DNA of 64,000 bases, taken from positions 558,001 to 622,000 of the forward strand of contig NZ_JAFMYV010000002.1 of the NCBI RefSeq assembly GCF_017353185.1, written 5' to 3'. Made by a program: the position numbers and the translations under genes. The notes under the pieces were generated by a model. The model was not told where the DNA came from. It saw only the letters and a list, made by a program, of their open reading frames with translations, and did no database searches. Each line of letters begins with the position of its first letter. Position 1 is the first letter of the stretch. Positions 1-8,397 of the stretch are shown in pieces. Source of the stretch: Fibrella rubiginis. GTDB lineage: Bacteria > Bacteroidota > Bacteroidia > Cytophagales > Spirosomataceae.

Positions 1-1
1 C

Positions 2-1309
2 ACCAATTATCAGACGTATTGCGCCTCGTGCCACGGCGAAAAAGTAGAGGCTTTTGTAGACCGAAAATGGAAGCACGGTACCGAAAAAGCGAACCTCGTA
101 GCCAGCATCACCGGCGGCTACCCCGACCTGGGTATGCCCACCTGGAAAGGCGTCATGACCGACAAAGAGATTAGCGACATGGCCGACCTGATTGGTGAGA
201 GCCTCAAGAACGTCGACCAGTACAAGTTCGCCAGTAAGCCTACGTCGAACATCTTCACCTCTGAGGGTCAGACCGTTAAGCTCGACACTATCGCGTCGGG
301 TATGGAGTCGCCCTGGGGAATGGCGTTTTTGCCCGGCGGCGAGTTTCTGATCTCCGACCGCAACGGGTCTATTTACCGGGTGGACAAAATGCACCAGAAA
401 ACGGCGGTTACCGGTGGGCCGGAGGTGGTTTTTGAAGGACAGGGCGGTCTGCTCGACGTGGCCCTCCACCCCAATTTCGCCAACAACGGCCTTGTTTACT
501 TCTCGTATTCGGCGGGTAAGATGGAAGGCAACCAGAAACTGTCGACCACGGCGGTGATGCGGGCCAAACTGACGGGCACGACGCTGAGCGATCAGACGGT
601 CATTTTCGAGGCTATGCCCTACTCCAAAACGCGCCACCACTACGGTTCGCGGCTGGTGTTCGACAACAAAGGCTACCTGTTTGTGTCGGTGGGTGAGCGC
701 GGCAACGAAAAAGAAAATCCGCAGACGCTGACCAACGACCTGGGCAAGATCCACCGGATGTATGACGATGGTCGCGTGCCCGAAGACAATCCCTTCGTGA
801 AGACACCCAACGCACGGCCCACGATCTATTCCTACGGCCACCGGAATCCGCAGGGCATGTACAAAAACCCCGCTACGGGCGAAATCTGGGCCAATGAGCA
901 CGGTCCACGCGGCGGCGACGAGTTGAATCTGGTTAAAAAAGGCGCGAACTATGGCTGGCCCGTCATCTGCTACGGCATCAACTACGACGGCAAGCCGATT
1001 ACGAACCTGACCGCCAAAGAGGGCATGGAACAGCCCGTTACGTACTGGCTGCCGTCTATCGCCCCGTCGGGCATGGCCACGGTGGACGGCACAAAATACC
1101 CCGCCTGGAAAAACAACCTGATGGTGGGTTCACTGCGGTTTCAGTACCTTAACCGCTGCGTGATGGAGGGCAACAAGGTGGTGAAACAGGAACAGTTGCT
1201 GAAAAACATTGGCCGGGTGCGCAACATCGAAACCGGCCCCGACGGCTACCTCTACGTCTCGGTCGAATCGCCCGGTTTCGTCTACAGGTTGCAACCTGTA
1301 AAAGAATGA
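2..1309 (+). CDS. PQQ-dependent sugar dehydrogenase with N-terminal cytochrome c (5' partial)
   Basis: The reading frame is open from base 2, so the true start lies left of the window; the first internal ATG, at 134, is not the start. The visible 435 residues open with the heme-binding motif CASCH (residues 7-11) and the tail of a class I cytochrome c fold. A glucose/sorbosone dehydrogenase (GSDH) six-bladed propeller fills the rest, with typical strings such as GMAFLPGGEFLISDR, GLLDVALHP, YGHRNPQGM and NEHGPRGGDELN. The family oxidises aldose sugars with PQQ in the periplasm; the fused heme would pass electrons to the respiratory chain. The substrate cannot be read from sequence. A perfect 18-bp palindrome (1283-1300) lies in the last codons, and the stop codon is already inside the following hairpin element. 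Confidence 0.9.
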   Translation, partial: TNYQTYCASCHGEKVEAFVDRKWKHGTEKANLVASITGGYPDLGMPTWKGVMTDKEISDMADLIGESLKNVDQYKFASKPTSNIFTSEGQTVKLDTIASGMESPWGMAFLPGGEFLISDRNGSIYRVDKMHQKTAVTGGPEVVFEGQGGLLDVALHPNFANNGLVYFSYSAGKMEGNQKLSTTAVMRAKLTGTTLSDQTVIFEAMPYSKTRHHYGSRLVFDNKGYLFVSVGERGNEKENPQTLTNDLGKIHRMYDDGRVPEDNPFVKTPNARPTIYSYGHRNPQGMYKNPATGEIWANEHGPRGGDELNLVKKGANYGWPVICYGINYDGKPITNLTAKEGMEQPVTYWLPSIAPSGMATVDGTKYPAWKNNLMVGSLRFQYLNRCVMEGNKVVKQEQLLKNIGRVRNIETGPDGYLYVSVESPGFVYRLQPVKE

Positions 1310-1637
1310 TGAATGGTGAGTGATGAATGATGAATTGGCTGCCGCATGTGGCTTCGCGCTCTAGGCTACGCGCATCGTGCCCTTCGACTAGGCGTCCCCG
1401 ACAAGCTCAGGGTGACAGTCTCCGTTGTCGCTCGGCTCCAGCCGAGTGACCCATATCTAAGGGCCTCCGGCCCGTAATGCAACGTTGAGACACGTTGGCC
1501 TACATCGTTCAAGTTCAAGCTACGGGCCGGAGGCCCTTAGATATGGGTCGCTCGGCTGGAGCCGAGCGACAACGGAGAGCGCGCGAAGCCACATGCGTCA
1601 GCAAATTCATCATTCATCACTCATCATTCATCATTCC
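1305..1637. repeat. Nested heptad-stem hairpin element A
   Basis: This fills most of the 425-bp gap before aconitase. The outer arms are 1307-1345 and 1595-1635: the left arm is built of 7-bp units (TGATGAA, TGGTGAG, TGATGAA, TGATGAA) ending in GGCTGCCGC, and the right arm is its complement with GCGTCAGC. Within what would be the loop a second stem continues (1346-1362 with 1576-1594). Inside that lies a third inverted repeat, 1419-1476 with 1521-1578, 58 nt long with one mismatch, each arm carrying its own small palindrome. The left inner part (about 1348-1417) resembles the inner part of element D at 16.7 kb. The left arm overlaps the preceding stop codon (1307-1309). Confidence 0.85.
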
Positions 1638-1648
1638 TTTCCCTTCCT

Positions 1649-1656
1649 TAATTTTG
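1649..1656 (+). promoter_or_regulatory. Possible Bacteroidota -7 box (TAATTTTG) before aconitase
   Basis: This matches the TAnnTTTG -7 consensus and lies 78 nt upstream of the aconitase ATG, just right of hairpin A. A clear TTG -33 element is not visible at the right distance because that position falls in the hairpin arm. A second TACTTTAG string lies immediately before the start codon. Confidence 0.3.
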
Positions 1657-1734
1657 GGCCTGTGAACCAGCACCCGTGATGGTGGGTTGTTTTTGTAGCG
1701 AATCCTTTTTTTCACCCGTTAATACTTTAGCAGA

Positions 1735-4002
1735 ATGGCTTTTGATGTAGACATGATTCAGCGCGTGTACGCGAACCTCGGCGAACGCGTACGTGCCGCC
1801 CGGCAGGTAGTTGGTCGCCCGCTGACGTTGTCAGAGAAAATTTTATATACACACCTCTCCGGCGGCTCGGCTACCGAATCGTTCGAGCGGGGCAAAGCCT
1901 ACGTCGATTTCGCCCCTGACCGCGTAGCCATGCAGGACGCCACGGCTCAAATGGCCCTGTTGCAGTTCATGCAGGCGGGTCGCCCGAAGGTTGCCGTACC
2001 CTCGACGGTACACTGCGATCACCTGATTCAGGCCGAAACGGGGGCCGACCATGACCTGTCGACAGCCAAAAGCAAGAATAAAGAGGTCTATGACTTCCTG
2101 GCCTCTGTATCCGATAAGTATGGCATCGGTTTCTGGAAGCCCGGCGCAGGGATCATTCACCAGGTGGTGATCGAAAACTACGCCTTCCCCGGTGGCATGA
2201 TGATTGGCACCGACTCGCACACGCCCAACGCGGGTGGCCTCGGCATGGTAGCCATTGGCGTGGGGGGTGCCGATGCCTGCGACGTGATGGCGGGTCTGCC
2301 CTGGGAGCTGAAAATGCCCAAACTTATTGGCGTGAAACTGACCGGCAAGCTCAGCGGCTGGGCGTCGGCCAAAGACGTGATCCTGCGTGTGGCGGGTATC
2401 CTGACCGTGAAAGGCGGAACGGGCTGCATCGTGGAGTACTTCGGCGACGGTGCCGAAAGCCTCTCGGCTACCGGCAAGGGCACGATCTGCAACATGGGAG
2501 CCGAAATTGGCGCCACCACGTCGATTTTCGGGTATGACGAAAAGATGGCCAATTACCTCCGCGCCACCAGCCGCGCCGAAATTGCCGATCTGGCCGACGG
2601 TGTCAAAGCCGACCTCCGTTCCGACGAGGAAGTGTATGCCGACCCCGCTACGTACTACGACCAACTAATTGAAATCGACCTCAATACGCTGGAACCCCAC
2701 GTAAACGGTCCCTTTACGCCCGACCTCGCCTGGCCCCTGTCGAATTTCGCCAAGGCCGTGCGCGACAACAACTGGCCGGAGAAGCTGGAAGTGGGTTTGA
2801 TTGGCTCATGTACTAACTCCAGCTACGAAGACATGACCCGGTCGGCATCCATCGCCGCGCAGGCTGCCTCAAAAAACCTGAAAGTAAAAGCCGAATTTAC
2901 GGTAACGCCCGGTTCGGAACTGGTACGGTTCACCGCCGAGCGCGACGGTATCCTGAACACGTTCGAGCAAATGGGCGGCGTAGTGCTGGCCAACGCCTGC
3001 GGTCCCTGCATTGGGCAGTGGGCGCGGCATATGGACGACCCCACCCGCAAAAACTCGATCATCACGTCGTTCAACCGGAACTTCGCCAAGCGCAACGACG
3101 GCAACGCCAGCACCCACGCCTTCGTGGCCTCGCCCGAAATCGTGACTGCCTTCGCCATCGCCGGCGACCTGACGTTCAACCCCATGACCGACACGCTGAC
3201 CAACGAAGCCGGTGAGCAGGTGAAATTCGACGAACCACAGGGCATCGAGCAGCCCGTAAAAGGCTACGCCGTTGACGACGCCGGGTATCAGGCCCCCGCC
3301 GAAGACGGTTCGGGTGTGCAAATCCTGGTGTCGCCCACGTCGGATCGCCTGCAACTGCTGGCCTCGTTCCCAGCCTGGGAAGGAACCGACCTGAACGGCC
3401 TGAAACTGCTGATTAAAGCCAAAGGCAAGTGTACCACCGACCATATTTCGATGGCCGGTCCGTGGCTGAAATACCGCGGCCACCTCGACAATATCTCGAA
3501 CAACATGCTCATCGGGGCGGTGAACTTCTACACCGAGAAGACTAACTCGGTAAAGAACCAGCTGACCGGCGAATACGGCGAAGTACCCGCCGTGCAGCGG
3601 GCCTACAAAGCCGCGGGCGTTGGCTCGATTGTGGTGGGCGACGAGAACTACGGCGAGGGTTCATCACGGGAACACGCAGCGATGGAACCCCGTTTCCTGG
3701 GTGTACGGGCCATTTTGGTGCGTTCGTTTGCCCGTATCCACGAAACAAACCTGAAAAAGCAGGGCATGCTGGCCCTCACCTTCGCCAACCCCGCCGACTA
3801 CGACAAGGTGCAGGAAGACGACAGCATCGACATTAAGGGCCTGACCACCTTCGCTCCCGGTCAGCCCCTGACCGTGGTGCTCCACCACGCCGACGGCAGC
3901 ACCGATGAGTTCCCGGTAAACCATACCTACAACCAGGGCCAGATCGAGTGGTTCAAAGCTGGTGCCGCTCTGAATTTGATCAAGATGCAGGTGCAGGCAT
4001 AA
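1735..4002 (+). CDS. acn: Aconitate hydratase
   Basis: This 755-residue protein interconverts citrate and isocitrate in the TCA cycle in the cytoplasm. It is the length of the mitochondrial-type aconitases rather than the roughly 890-residue AcnA. The [4Fe-4S] ligands are visible as IGSCTNSS (Cys near residue 358) and [10 protein letters not shown] (Cys near residues 422 and 425). The substrate-binding strings GTDSHTPN and [12 protein letters not shown] are also present. The C-terminal swivel domain begins near residue 560 ([15 protein letters not shown]). The ATG is preceded by no Shine-Dalgarno sequence. It stands alone, with a hairpin element upstream and a terminator downstream. A 19-base inverted repeat (4016-4034) sits just after the stop. 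Confidence 0.97.
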   Translation: MAFDVDMIQRVYANLGERVRAARQVVGRPLTLSEKILYTHLSGGSATESFERGKAYVDFAPDRVAMQDATAQMALLQFMQAGRPKVAVPSTVHCDHLIQAETGADHDLSTAKSKNKEVYDFLASVSDKYGIGFWKPGAGIIHQVVIENYAFPGGMMIGTDSHTPNAGGLGMVAIGVGGADACDVMAGLPWELKMPKLIGVKLTGKLSGWASAKDVILRVAGILTVKGGTGCIVEYFGDGAESLSATGKGTICNMGAEIGATTSIFGYDEKMANYLRATSRAEIADLADGVKADLRSDEEVYADPATYYDQLIEIDLNTLEPHVNGPFTPDLAWPLSNFAKAVRDNNWPEKLEVGLIGSCTNSSYEDMTRSASIAAQAASKNLKVKAEFTVTPGSELVRFTAERDGILNTFEQMGGVVLANACGPCIGQWARHMDDPTRKNSIITSFNRNFAKRNDGNASTHAFVASPEIVTAFAIAGDLTFNPMTDTLTNEAGEQVKFDEPQGIEQPVKGYAVDDAGYQAPAEDGSGVQILVSPTSDRLQLLASFPAWEGTDLNGLKLLIKAKGKCTTDHISMAGPWLKYRGHLDNISNNMLIGAVNFYTEKTNSVKNQLTGEYGEVPAVQRAYKAAGVGSIVVGDENYGEGSSREHAAMEPRFLGVRAILVRSFARIHETNLKKQGMLALTFANPADYDKVQEDDSIDIKGLTTFAPGQPLTVVLHHADGSTDEFPVNHTYNQGQIEWFKAGAALNLIKMQVQA

Positions 4003-4050
4003 AGCAGTAAACAGTATAGGTTTTGGAAACCTATGAGGTTTAAGCTACCG

Positions 4051-4090
4051 TAAAACGCCCGGATTGCCGCAAAGTGGTTCGGGCGTTTTA
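4051..4090 (+). terminator. Terminator after aconitase
   Basis: This is an 11-bp stem (4051-4061 with 4080-4090, TAAAACGCCCG and its complement) whose descending arm ends in TTTTA. It lies 48 nt after the aconitase stop and 41 nt before the antitoxin start, so it should separate the two units. Confidence 0.75.
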
Positions 4091-4130
4091 TCGGTCAAAC
4101 TGGCTATATTTGACTAAATTGGAATCAGTC

Positions 4131-4310
4131 ATGACGAAAGAAGCCGTACAGAAAGTGGTCGATACCTTACCTGACGAGGTAACTATTGATGATATCGTAG
4201 AGCGCCTGATACTCATTCAGATTTTTGACGAAGGCCGGAAACAGTATGAAGCAGGTCAGTTTGTCACTCATGATGAGGTAGGAAAACGACTCGAAAAGTG
4301 GCTCAAGTAA
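4131..4310 (+). CDS. Antitoxin of a RelE/ParE-type toxin-antitoxin pair
   Basis: This is a 59-residue acidic protein starting MTKEAVQKVVD. The ATG at 4131 is preferred over the upstream in-frame ATG at 4074, because the latter lies inside the aconitase terminator stem. It overlaps the toxin gene by 13 nt, the usual arrangement for translationally coupled antitoxin and toxin. The sequence (TLPDEVTIDDIVERLILIQIFDEGRKQYEAG, shown here only in outline) resembles small antitoxins found with RelE/ParE toxins in Bacteroidota. No ribbon-helix-helix or other DNA-binding fold is obvious, so autoregulation is uncertain. The call rests mainly on size, overlap and the toxin next door. Confidence 0.75.
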   Translation: MTKEAVQKVVDTLPDEVTIDDIVERLILIQIFDEGRKQYEAGQFVTHDEVGKRLEKWLK

Positions 4311-4585
4311 TTTGGACAGCCCGTGCTGCAAACGAAATCACTGAAGTAGCTGAGTTCATTGGCGATTTTTCAGTGAGCTACGCTAAACAGTTCGTTAGCC
4401 GCGCCTACGAACGAACAGGCCAACTAGCCAGTTTCCCTGAGATGGGCCGTATGATTCCTGAAATCAATAAGTCTCAATACCGCGAACTACTGGAAGGAAA
4501 TTACCGCATCATGTACGAGTTGTTAGATACAGATTTAGTTCTGATTCAACGAGTTATACATCAATCCCGCAACTTTAAACCGTAG
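4298..4585 (+). CDS. RelE/ParE superfamily toxin
   Basis: This 95-residue protein carries the family signature: VIWTARAANEITEVAEFI at the N-terminus, FPEMGRMIPE in the middle, and YRELLEGNYRIMYEL followed by VHQSRNF-type residues at the C-terminus. The family either cleaves ribosome-bound mRNA (RelE) or poisons gyrase (ParE). The conserved EGNYRIMYEL strand is closer to the ParE-like plasmid stabilisation group, but the target cannot be decided from sequence. It is coupled to the antitoxin gene by a 13-nt overlap. The local GC content is lower than in the flanking aconitase, consistent with mobility of such modules. Confidence 0.88.
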   Translation: MAQVIWTARAANEITEVAEFIGDFSVSYAKQFVSRAYERTGQLASFPEMGRMIPEINKSQYRELLEGNYRIMYELLDTDLVLIQRVIHQSRNFKP

Positions 4586-4626
4586 TCGTACAGGACCAAA
4601 GGTCTTTAGAGACTTTACAGGTTTGA

Positions 4627-4663
4627 CAATGCCCCCGATAGCCAATGACTATCGGGGGCATTG
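4627..4663. terminator. Bidirectional hairpin between toxin and helicase genes
   Basis: A perfect 15-bp stem (4627-4641 with 4649-4663) with a 7-nt loop lies between the convergent ends of the toxin (stop 4585) and the helicase (stop 4700). It has no long T-run on either side. Its position argues for a shared transcription stop. Confidence 0.7.
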
Positions 4664-4699
4664 CCAGTTATACACTACTTTAAATCATACCCAGACAAT

Positions 4700-6598
4700 T
4701 CACATCCATTCCCAGGCACTTTGGTAGGCATTTAGCTCTTCGGCGTAGGTGATGAAATCGGCGTAGAACGGGTGGCTTCCCAACGTGCCACTATCGCCGA
4801 TCACGACTAGTTTTTTCCGGGCGCGGGTCATGGCTACGTTCATCCGGCGAATGTCTGACAGAAAACCAATCTCGGCCTTGTCGTTGCTGCGGGTCATGGA
4901 GATATAGACGATGTCGCGTTCCTGCCCCTGAAAACTGTCGATGGTATTGACCGAGATGGCCGACCGATACGGTTGCAGATCCGGCGCGTGGTCTAGTTGC
5001 TCATTCAGGACAACCAGTTGTTGTTTGTACGGTGAAATAACGGCAATACTCGGAAAATGGGCAGGTGAATAGAACTCGCCTAACTGAGCAACCGTCTGCG
5101 TTAAATGCCTGATGACCAACGCCGCTTCTTCCGGGTTGGTGGAACTGGTGCCCTCCAGCTTTTCCTCGAAGCCACATCCCGCCGTATCGATAAACGTTAA
5201 CGCAGTGTCGCCTGGAAACAGCGCATGATGGGCTACCGACGCGTGTGCCCGTAGCTGATTGCCGTAGAATACCCTGCCTGAGTAACCCATGATGTGTTCG
5301 TGCATTCGGTACTGTTCGTCCAGCAGGGTTACGGCTTGGGGGTACAGCGCAATACACGTTTCGAGCAGGGTGGTACTTAATCCATTTCGGGCCGCCTCCG
5401 CCGACTTGATCGTGGGAGAAAGCTGGTAAGGATCGCCCGCCAGTATTACTTTTTGAGCTTTTAGCAGAGGTACCCAGCAGGCAGGCTCAAGGGCCTGGCC
5501 GGCTTCATCAATGACCACCGTATGGTAATTGCGGTTGCGGATGGTGTAGTGATTGGCCCCCACCAGCGTGGCGGTAATCACCTGCGCCTTGCCCATCAGA
5601 TCGTCGATGATGTATTGCTCGGTGGTGGCTACGTCCTTCATGATCCGGTGCGCTTCGTCGAACAGGGCTTTGCGCTGCTCACGCTCGGCTTTACCAAAGC
5701 TTCGCTTGTATTTGTGGGCCATGTTTTTGAACTCACCCGCCTGCTTCTTCAGCTTTCTGGCTTCCTTCATCTGGCTATGCTCCGCCATTTTGTGGTCCAG
5801 GGTCAACGCGGTCAGGCGTTCAGAAATACGGCTTGGATTGCCCACTCGCAGTACATTCAACCCCTCGTCGTGCAGCTTTTCGCTCAGCAAATCGACCGCC
5901 GCATTGCTGGGTGCCACCACCAGTATCTGTTTGTGGTCACGGCTAATCAGTGCCTTAATAAGCTGCACCAGCGTGGTGGTCTTACCCGTGCCGGGTGGGC
6001 CGTGCACAATAGCTAATTCGTTGGCAGACAGACTTTTACGAACGGCCTGTTGTTGGCTATCGTTCAGCCGGGGAATAACTATATCCGGGCCATCGGGCAG
6101 AAACGTAGGCGATGCCGCCCCGATCAAGGTGTTGATCAGGCGATTCGTACCGGCATCGGCCAGCCCGTTAGCCTGTTTGAGGGCCGCCTGCATTTCGTCG
6201 TAGCTGGAATCATCGAATAGCATGTCGATGCCCAGTTTTCCGTTGCGCGACCAGTCGGGCAGCTCGTCGGTCAGCAGCGTAATCTTGAGCCGGTTGCCGT
6301 TTTGGTACGAGATGGTGCCCTCTACGCGATCTGTTTTTGGGTCGTGATTACTGAACAGCACCGCTGGTACGCCCCCCCGCAGTTGATGGGTAAGGTCCTG
6401 ATGGGTAGTCCGCTCCACCTCGACGGTCAGGTAATCGCCCAGCCCCAGTTCGGAACCACGAATGGCAATAGGATACCAGGTCAGGCCATTGGTCCTGCGC
6501 TCGGCAACGCTGCTCGACTGGGTGAGTTGTTGGTATTGGTAGCGGTCTTCTTCCCGTTCTAGTTGTAGTAGATCCTGTAGCTTTTTAAAGTAATCCAT
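4700..6598 (-). CDS. SF1 helicase of the Upf1/IGHMBP2 (Dna2-like) group
   Basis: This is a predicted ATP-dependent DNA or RNA helicase of 632 residues. Visible motifs are Walker A GPPGTGKTTT (residues about 200-209), motif Ia LVVAPSNAAVD, Walker B VVIDEAGQALEP, motif III LAGDPYQLSP, then DEQYRMHEHI, ISPYKQQ, VNTIDSFQGQERDIV and NVAMTRARKKLVVIGD. An N-terminal beta-rich region (residues 1-170) matches the accessory domain of the IGHMBP2 group. I chose the ATG at 6598 over one at 6658, because 6658 would leave only 18 nt to the divergent xisH start and 6598 gives the typical MDYFKKLQ opening. It may be housekeeping or, with the adjacent genes, part of an accessory module. Confidence 0.9.
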   Translation of the reverse strand: MDYFKKLQDLLQLEREEDRYQYQQLTQSSSVAERRTNGLTWYPIAIRGSELGLGDYLTVEVERTTHQDLTHQLRGGVPAVLFSNHDPKTDRVEGTISYQNGNRLKITLLTDELPDWSRNGKLGIDMLFDDSSYDEMQAALKQANGLADAGTNRLINTLIGAASPTFLPDGPDIVIPRLNDSQQQAVRKSLSANELAIVHGPPGTGKTTTLVQLIKALISRDHKQILVVAPSNAAVDLLSEKLHDEGLNVLRVGNPSRISERLTALTLDHKMAEHSQMKEARKLKKQAGEFKNMAHKYKRSFGKAEREQRKALFDEAHRIMKDVATTEQYIIDDLMGKAQVITATLVGANHYTIRNRNYHTVVIDEAGQALEPACWVPLLKAQKVILAGDPYQLSPTIKSAEAARNGLSTTLLETCIALYPQAVTLLDEQYRMHEHIMGYSGRVFYGNQLRAHASVAHHALFPGDTALTFIDTAGCGFEEKLEGTSSTNPEEAALVIRHLTQTVAQLGEFYSPAHFPSIAVISPYKQQLVVLNEQLDHAPDLQPYRSAISVNTIDSFQGQERDIVYISMTRSNDKAEIGFLSDIRRMNVAMTRARKKLVVIGDSGTLGSHPFYADFITYAEELNAYQSAWEWM

Positions 6599-6676
6599 CC
6601 ACGAAGGTAGCTTATCAAAAATGCGCTCCTGACCAAGATGCACTGTAGCTACTACCATTTGCTCTTAACTTTAGAC

Positions 6677-7102
6677 ATGGCAAAAGACGTATTCCACGAT
6701 ATGGTTCGGCTAGCTCTTCAACAAGCTGGCTGGACAATTACACACGACCCCTACCCTATTCGGCTGCTGGGTTTAGACCTTGACATTGATCTGGGTGCAG
6801 AAAGAGTAATTGCTGCCGAAAAAACTGAGAATGACCATGTAGAGAAGATAGCTGTTGAAGTAAAAAGCTTTCTGAGTGTTTCGTTTATGCGCGATTTTCA
6901 CAATGCCGTTGGGCAATACACAAATTACCGTCTGTTGATGGATGAGCAAGAGCAGGACCGTGTACTATTTTTGGCTGTGCCTAAGTCGGTTTATGACCGT
7001 CGGTTTCACGTACCAGGTGTTCAACTGATTTGTGAGCGGGCCAATATTCATTTGGTTATCTTTAATGAAAACACACAAACTATTGAGCAATGGGAAAAAT
7101 AG
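6677..7102 (+). CDS. xisH: XisH family protein (PD-(D/E)XK-like)
   Basis: This 141-residue protein matches the XisH family, first described as a factor controlling fdxN element excision in heterocystous cyanobacteria. It shows the family signature KDVFHDMVRLALQQAGWTIT at the start, then LDIDLGAERVIAAEK and AVEVKSFLS (about residues 36-66). The spaced D, E and E-x-K residues resemble a PD-(D/E)XK nuclease core, which is inference. An upstream in-frame ATG at 6638 is rejected because it overlaps the helicase promoter region and adds no conserved sequence. The stop overlaps the start of xisI by 13 nt, so the two are coupled. No excision element is visible here, so the cyanobacterial role probably does not apply. 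Confidence 0.88.
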   Translation: MAKDVFHDMVRLALQQAGWTITHDPYPIRLLGLDLDIDLGAERVIAAEKTENDHVEKIAVEVKSFLSVSFMRDFHNAVGQYTNYRLLMDEQEQDRVLFLAVPKSVYDRRFHVPGVQLICERANIHLVIFNENTQTIEQWEK

Positions 7103-7431
7103 AGCAGTACCAATCGTACGTTCTGAATATCCTGAACGATTACGCCAAGACGCAACCTATGAATATGCATGATGTTGACAATCAGGTTATTAAAGACGAA
7201 GAAGGACATCATTACGTATTAATAGGAACAGGCTGGAACCAGAAGCTTTTCAGTTATTCAGTCATTTTTCACTTCGATATCAAGCCCGATGGCAAGATTT
7301 GGATCATGGCGAACAATACCGACGCTGACGTGGCTGAAGATTTGGAACTTCAGGGTGTGCCAAAATCCGATATTGTGATTGGTTTTCAGCCCAAAGAGTA
7401 CCGTCAATATACCGGCTATGCCACAGCATAA
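7090..7431 (+). CDS. xisI: XisI family protein
   Basis: This 113-residue protein is recognisable as XisI, the constant partner of XisH: IEQYQSYVLNILNDYA at the start, FDIKPDGKIWIMANNTD in the middle and GVPKSDIVIGFQP near the end. It overlaps xisH by 13 nt. Its biochemical function is unknown to me. The fixed pairing and small size are compatible with a nuclease plus inhibitor or adaptor arrangement, which is speculation. A strong palindromic terminator follows. Confidence 0.9.
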   Translation: MGKIEQYQSYVLNILNDYAKTQPMNMHDVDNQVIKDEEGHHYVLIGTGWNQKLFSYSVIFHFDIKPDGKIWIMANNTDADVAEDLELQGVPKSDIVIGFQPKEYRQYTGYATA

Positions 7432-7487
7432 TTAGTACGGTACAGTATAGCGATTTACACTCCTCATTTTGCTTAGAATGCGTTCAC

Positions 7488-7523
7488 AAAAAATGCCCTG
7501 GGTACGTACCCAGGGCATTTTTT
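7488..7523. terminator. Perfect 36-bp palindromic bidirectional terminator
   Basis: The arms are 18 bp with A6 at one end and T6 at the other, so either strand reads as a GC-rich hairpin followed by a U-run. It sits between the convergent ends of xisI (7431) and the NIPSNAP gene (7545) and should terminate both. Confidence 0.9.
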
Positions 7524-7544
7524 ATAAGGAAATGACGTACCCAA

Positions 7545-8330
7545 CTAAATCTCTGAATACGCCGCTGGATGGAGCAGGTAAATATCGGCGCGGAGGAAAT
7601 TGTGGGCGTATTCGGGAAGGGCGTTAAGGGACTTCCAGGCGGGGTCGGCGCTAAACGATTTCCAGTGGGCATCGCGGTCGGCTTTGCTGGCGAAGGAAGT
7701 CATGTACATCATGCTCGGCAGTTTGGCCCCGGCTTTCACCTGTCCGCAAAAAATGGTGTTGAAACCCAGTCGGCTGAAAATATCCAGCTCGCCGTTGTTG
7801 AACTGGGCTATTTTGGCTTCGTGCAGTTTTTCAGTGGCGGCTTCGTAGAGGCGCAGTTCGTAGATGCGCTCGGCGGGAGTACCGGTCAGTTTAGGGGCAA
7901 TCAGGCTGGGCATACCGGCGAAGGCCTCCATCAGTACCGATTCAAAACCTTTATAGGCGGGCTTGTCGAAAGCGGCGTTGAGGTAATCCTGCCCGGCAGT
8001 GGCGTATTGCTTGTCTTTCGCCAGCGTCTCATTCAGGCCCGCAAACTGATCAACCGATTTGAATGGAATCAGCACGTACACCAGTGAGTCGGCTTCGGCG
8101 GGCTTGAAAACACCTATTTTACTGATACCCGCCCGGTGCAGCGCGGGCAAATACGCATCTTTCAGGTAAGCATCCAGCCGGTCGCGCTGGCTGTTGTCTT
8201 TGAGGTGGTATACTTTAAGCTGATAATATTCACGCCTGGGGGCGGCGGCGTATAGTTGGCTTAGGCTACAAAGCAGGGCGGCAAAAATGCCCAGAACAAA
8301 CGTTGACTTGGTACTGCTAAACTTGGTCAT
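7545..8330 (-). CDS. NIPSNAP family exported protein
   Basis: This protein has 261 residues from the ATG at 8330; a longer frame starting at 8444 would run into the divergent sugar-phosphate gene and is not used. The N-terminus is a signal peptide (FVLGIFAALLCSLSQLYAAA). Two tandem NIPSNAP-like ferredoxin-fold halves follow: YYQLKVYHLKDNSQRDRLDAYL near residue 34 and IYELRLYEAATEKLHEAKIAQF near residue 155, with an FASKADRDAHWKSF segment typical of the family. The role is unknown; in this phylum such proteins are usually annotated only by domain. The start is 67 nt from the divergent NagB-like gene, so the two may share a regulatory region. Confidence 0.87.
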   Translation of the reverse strand: MTKFSSTKSTFVLGIFAALLCSLSQLYAAAPRREYYQLKVYHLKDNSQRDRLDAYLKDAYLPALHRAGISKIGVFKPAEADSLVYVLIPFKSVDQFAGLNETLAKDKQYATAGQDYLNAAFDKPAYKGFESVLMEAFAGMPSLIAPKLTGTPAERIYELRLYEAATEKLHEAKIAQFNNGELDIFSRLGFNTIFCGQVKAGAKLPSMMYMTSFASKADRDAHWKSFSADPAWKSLNALPEYAHNFLRADIYLLHPAAYSEI

Positions 8331-8397
8331 GTCGGAAAATTGGTTGTCTGTAACAGCAAAGCAGCGTAGGCCCGAAACCTCATTGCCTTTGTCCAGT

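Noticed and set aside
1485..1679. 64-codon ORF between the PQQ dehydrogenase and aconitase
   Set aside because: It lies entirely in the arms of hairpin element A and encodes repetitive sequence.
1843..2664. 273-codon - strand ORF inside aconitase
   Set aside because: Antisense shadow of a strongly conserved gene; no start context or family signature.
6677..7431. fdxN-type excision element controlled by xisH-xisI
   Set aside because: No recombinase (xisF), no element borders and no nitrogen-fixation gene are present; the genes are probably used otherwise.
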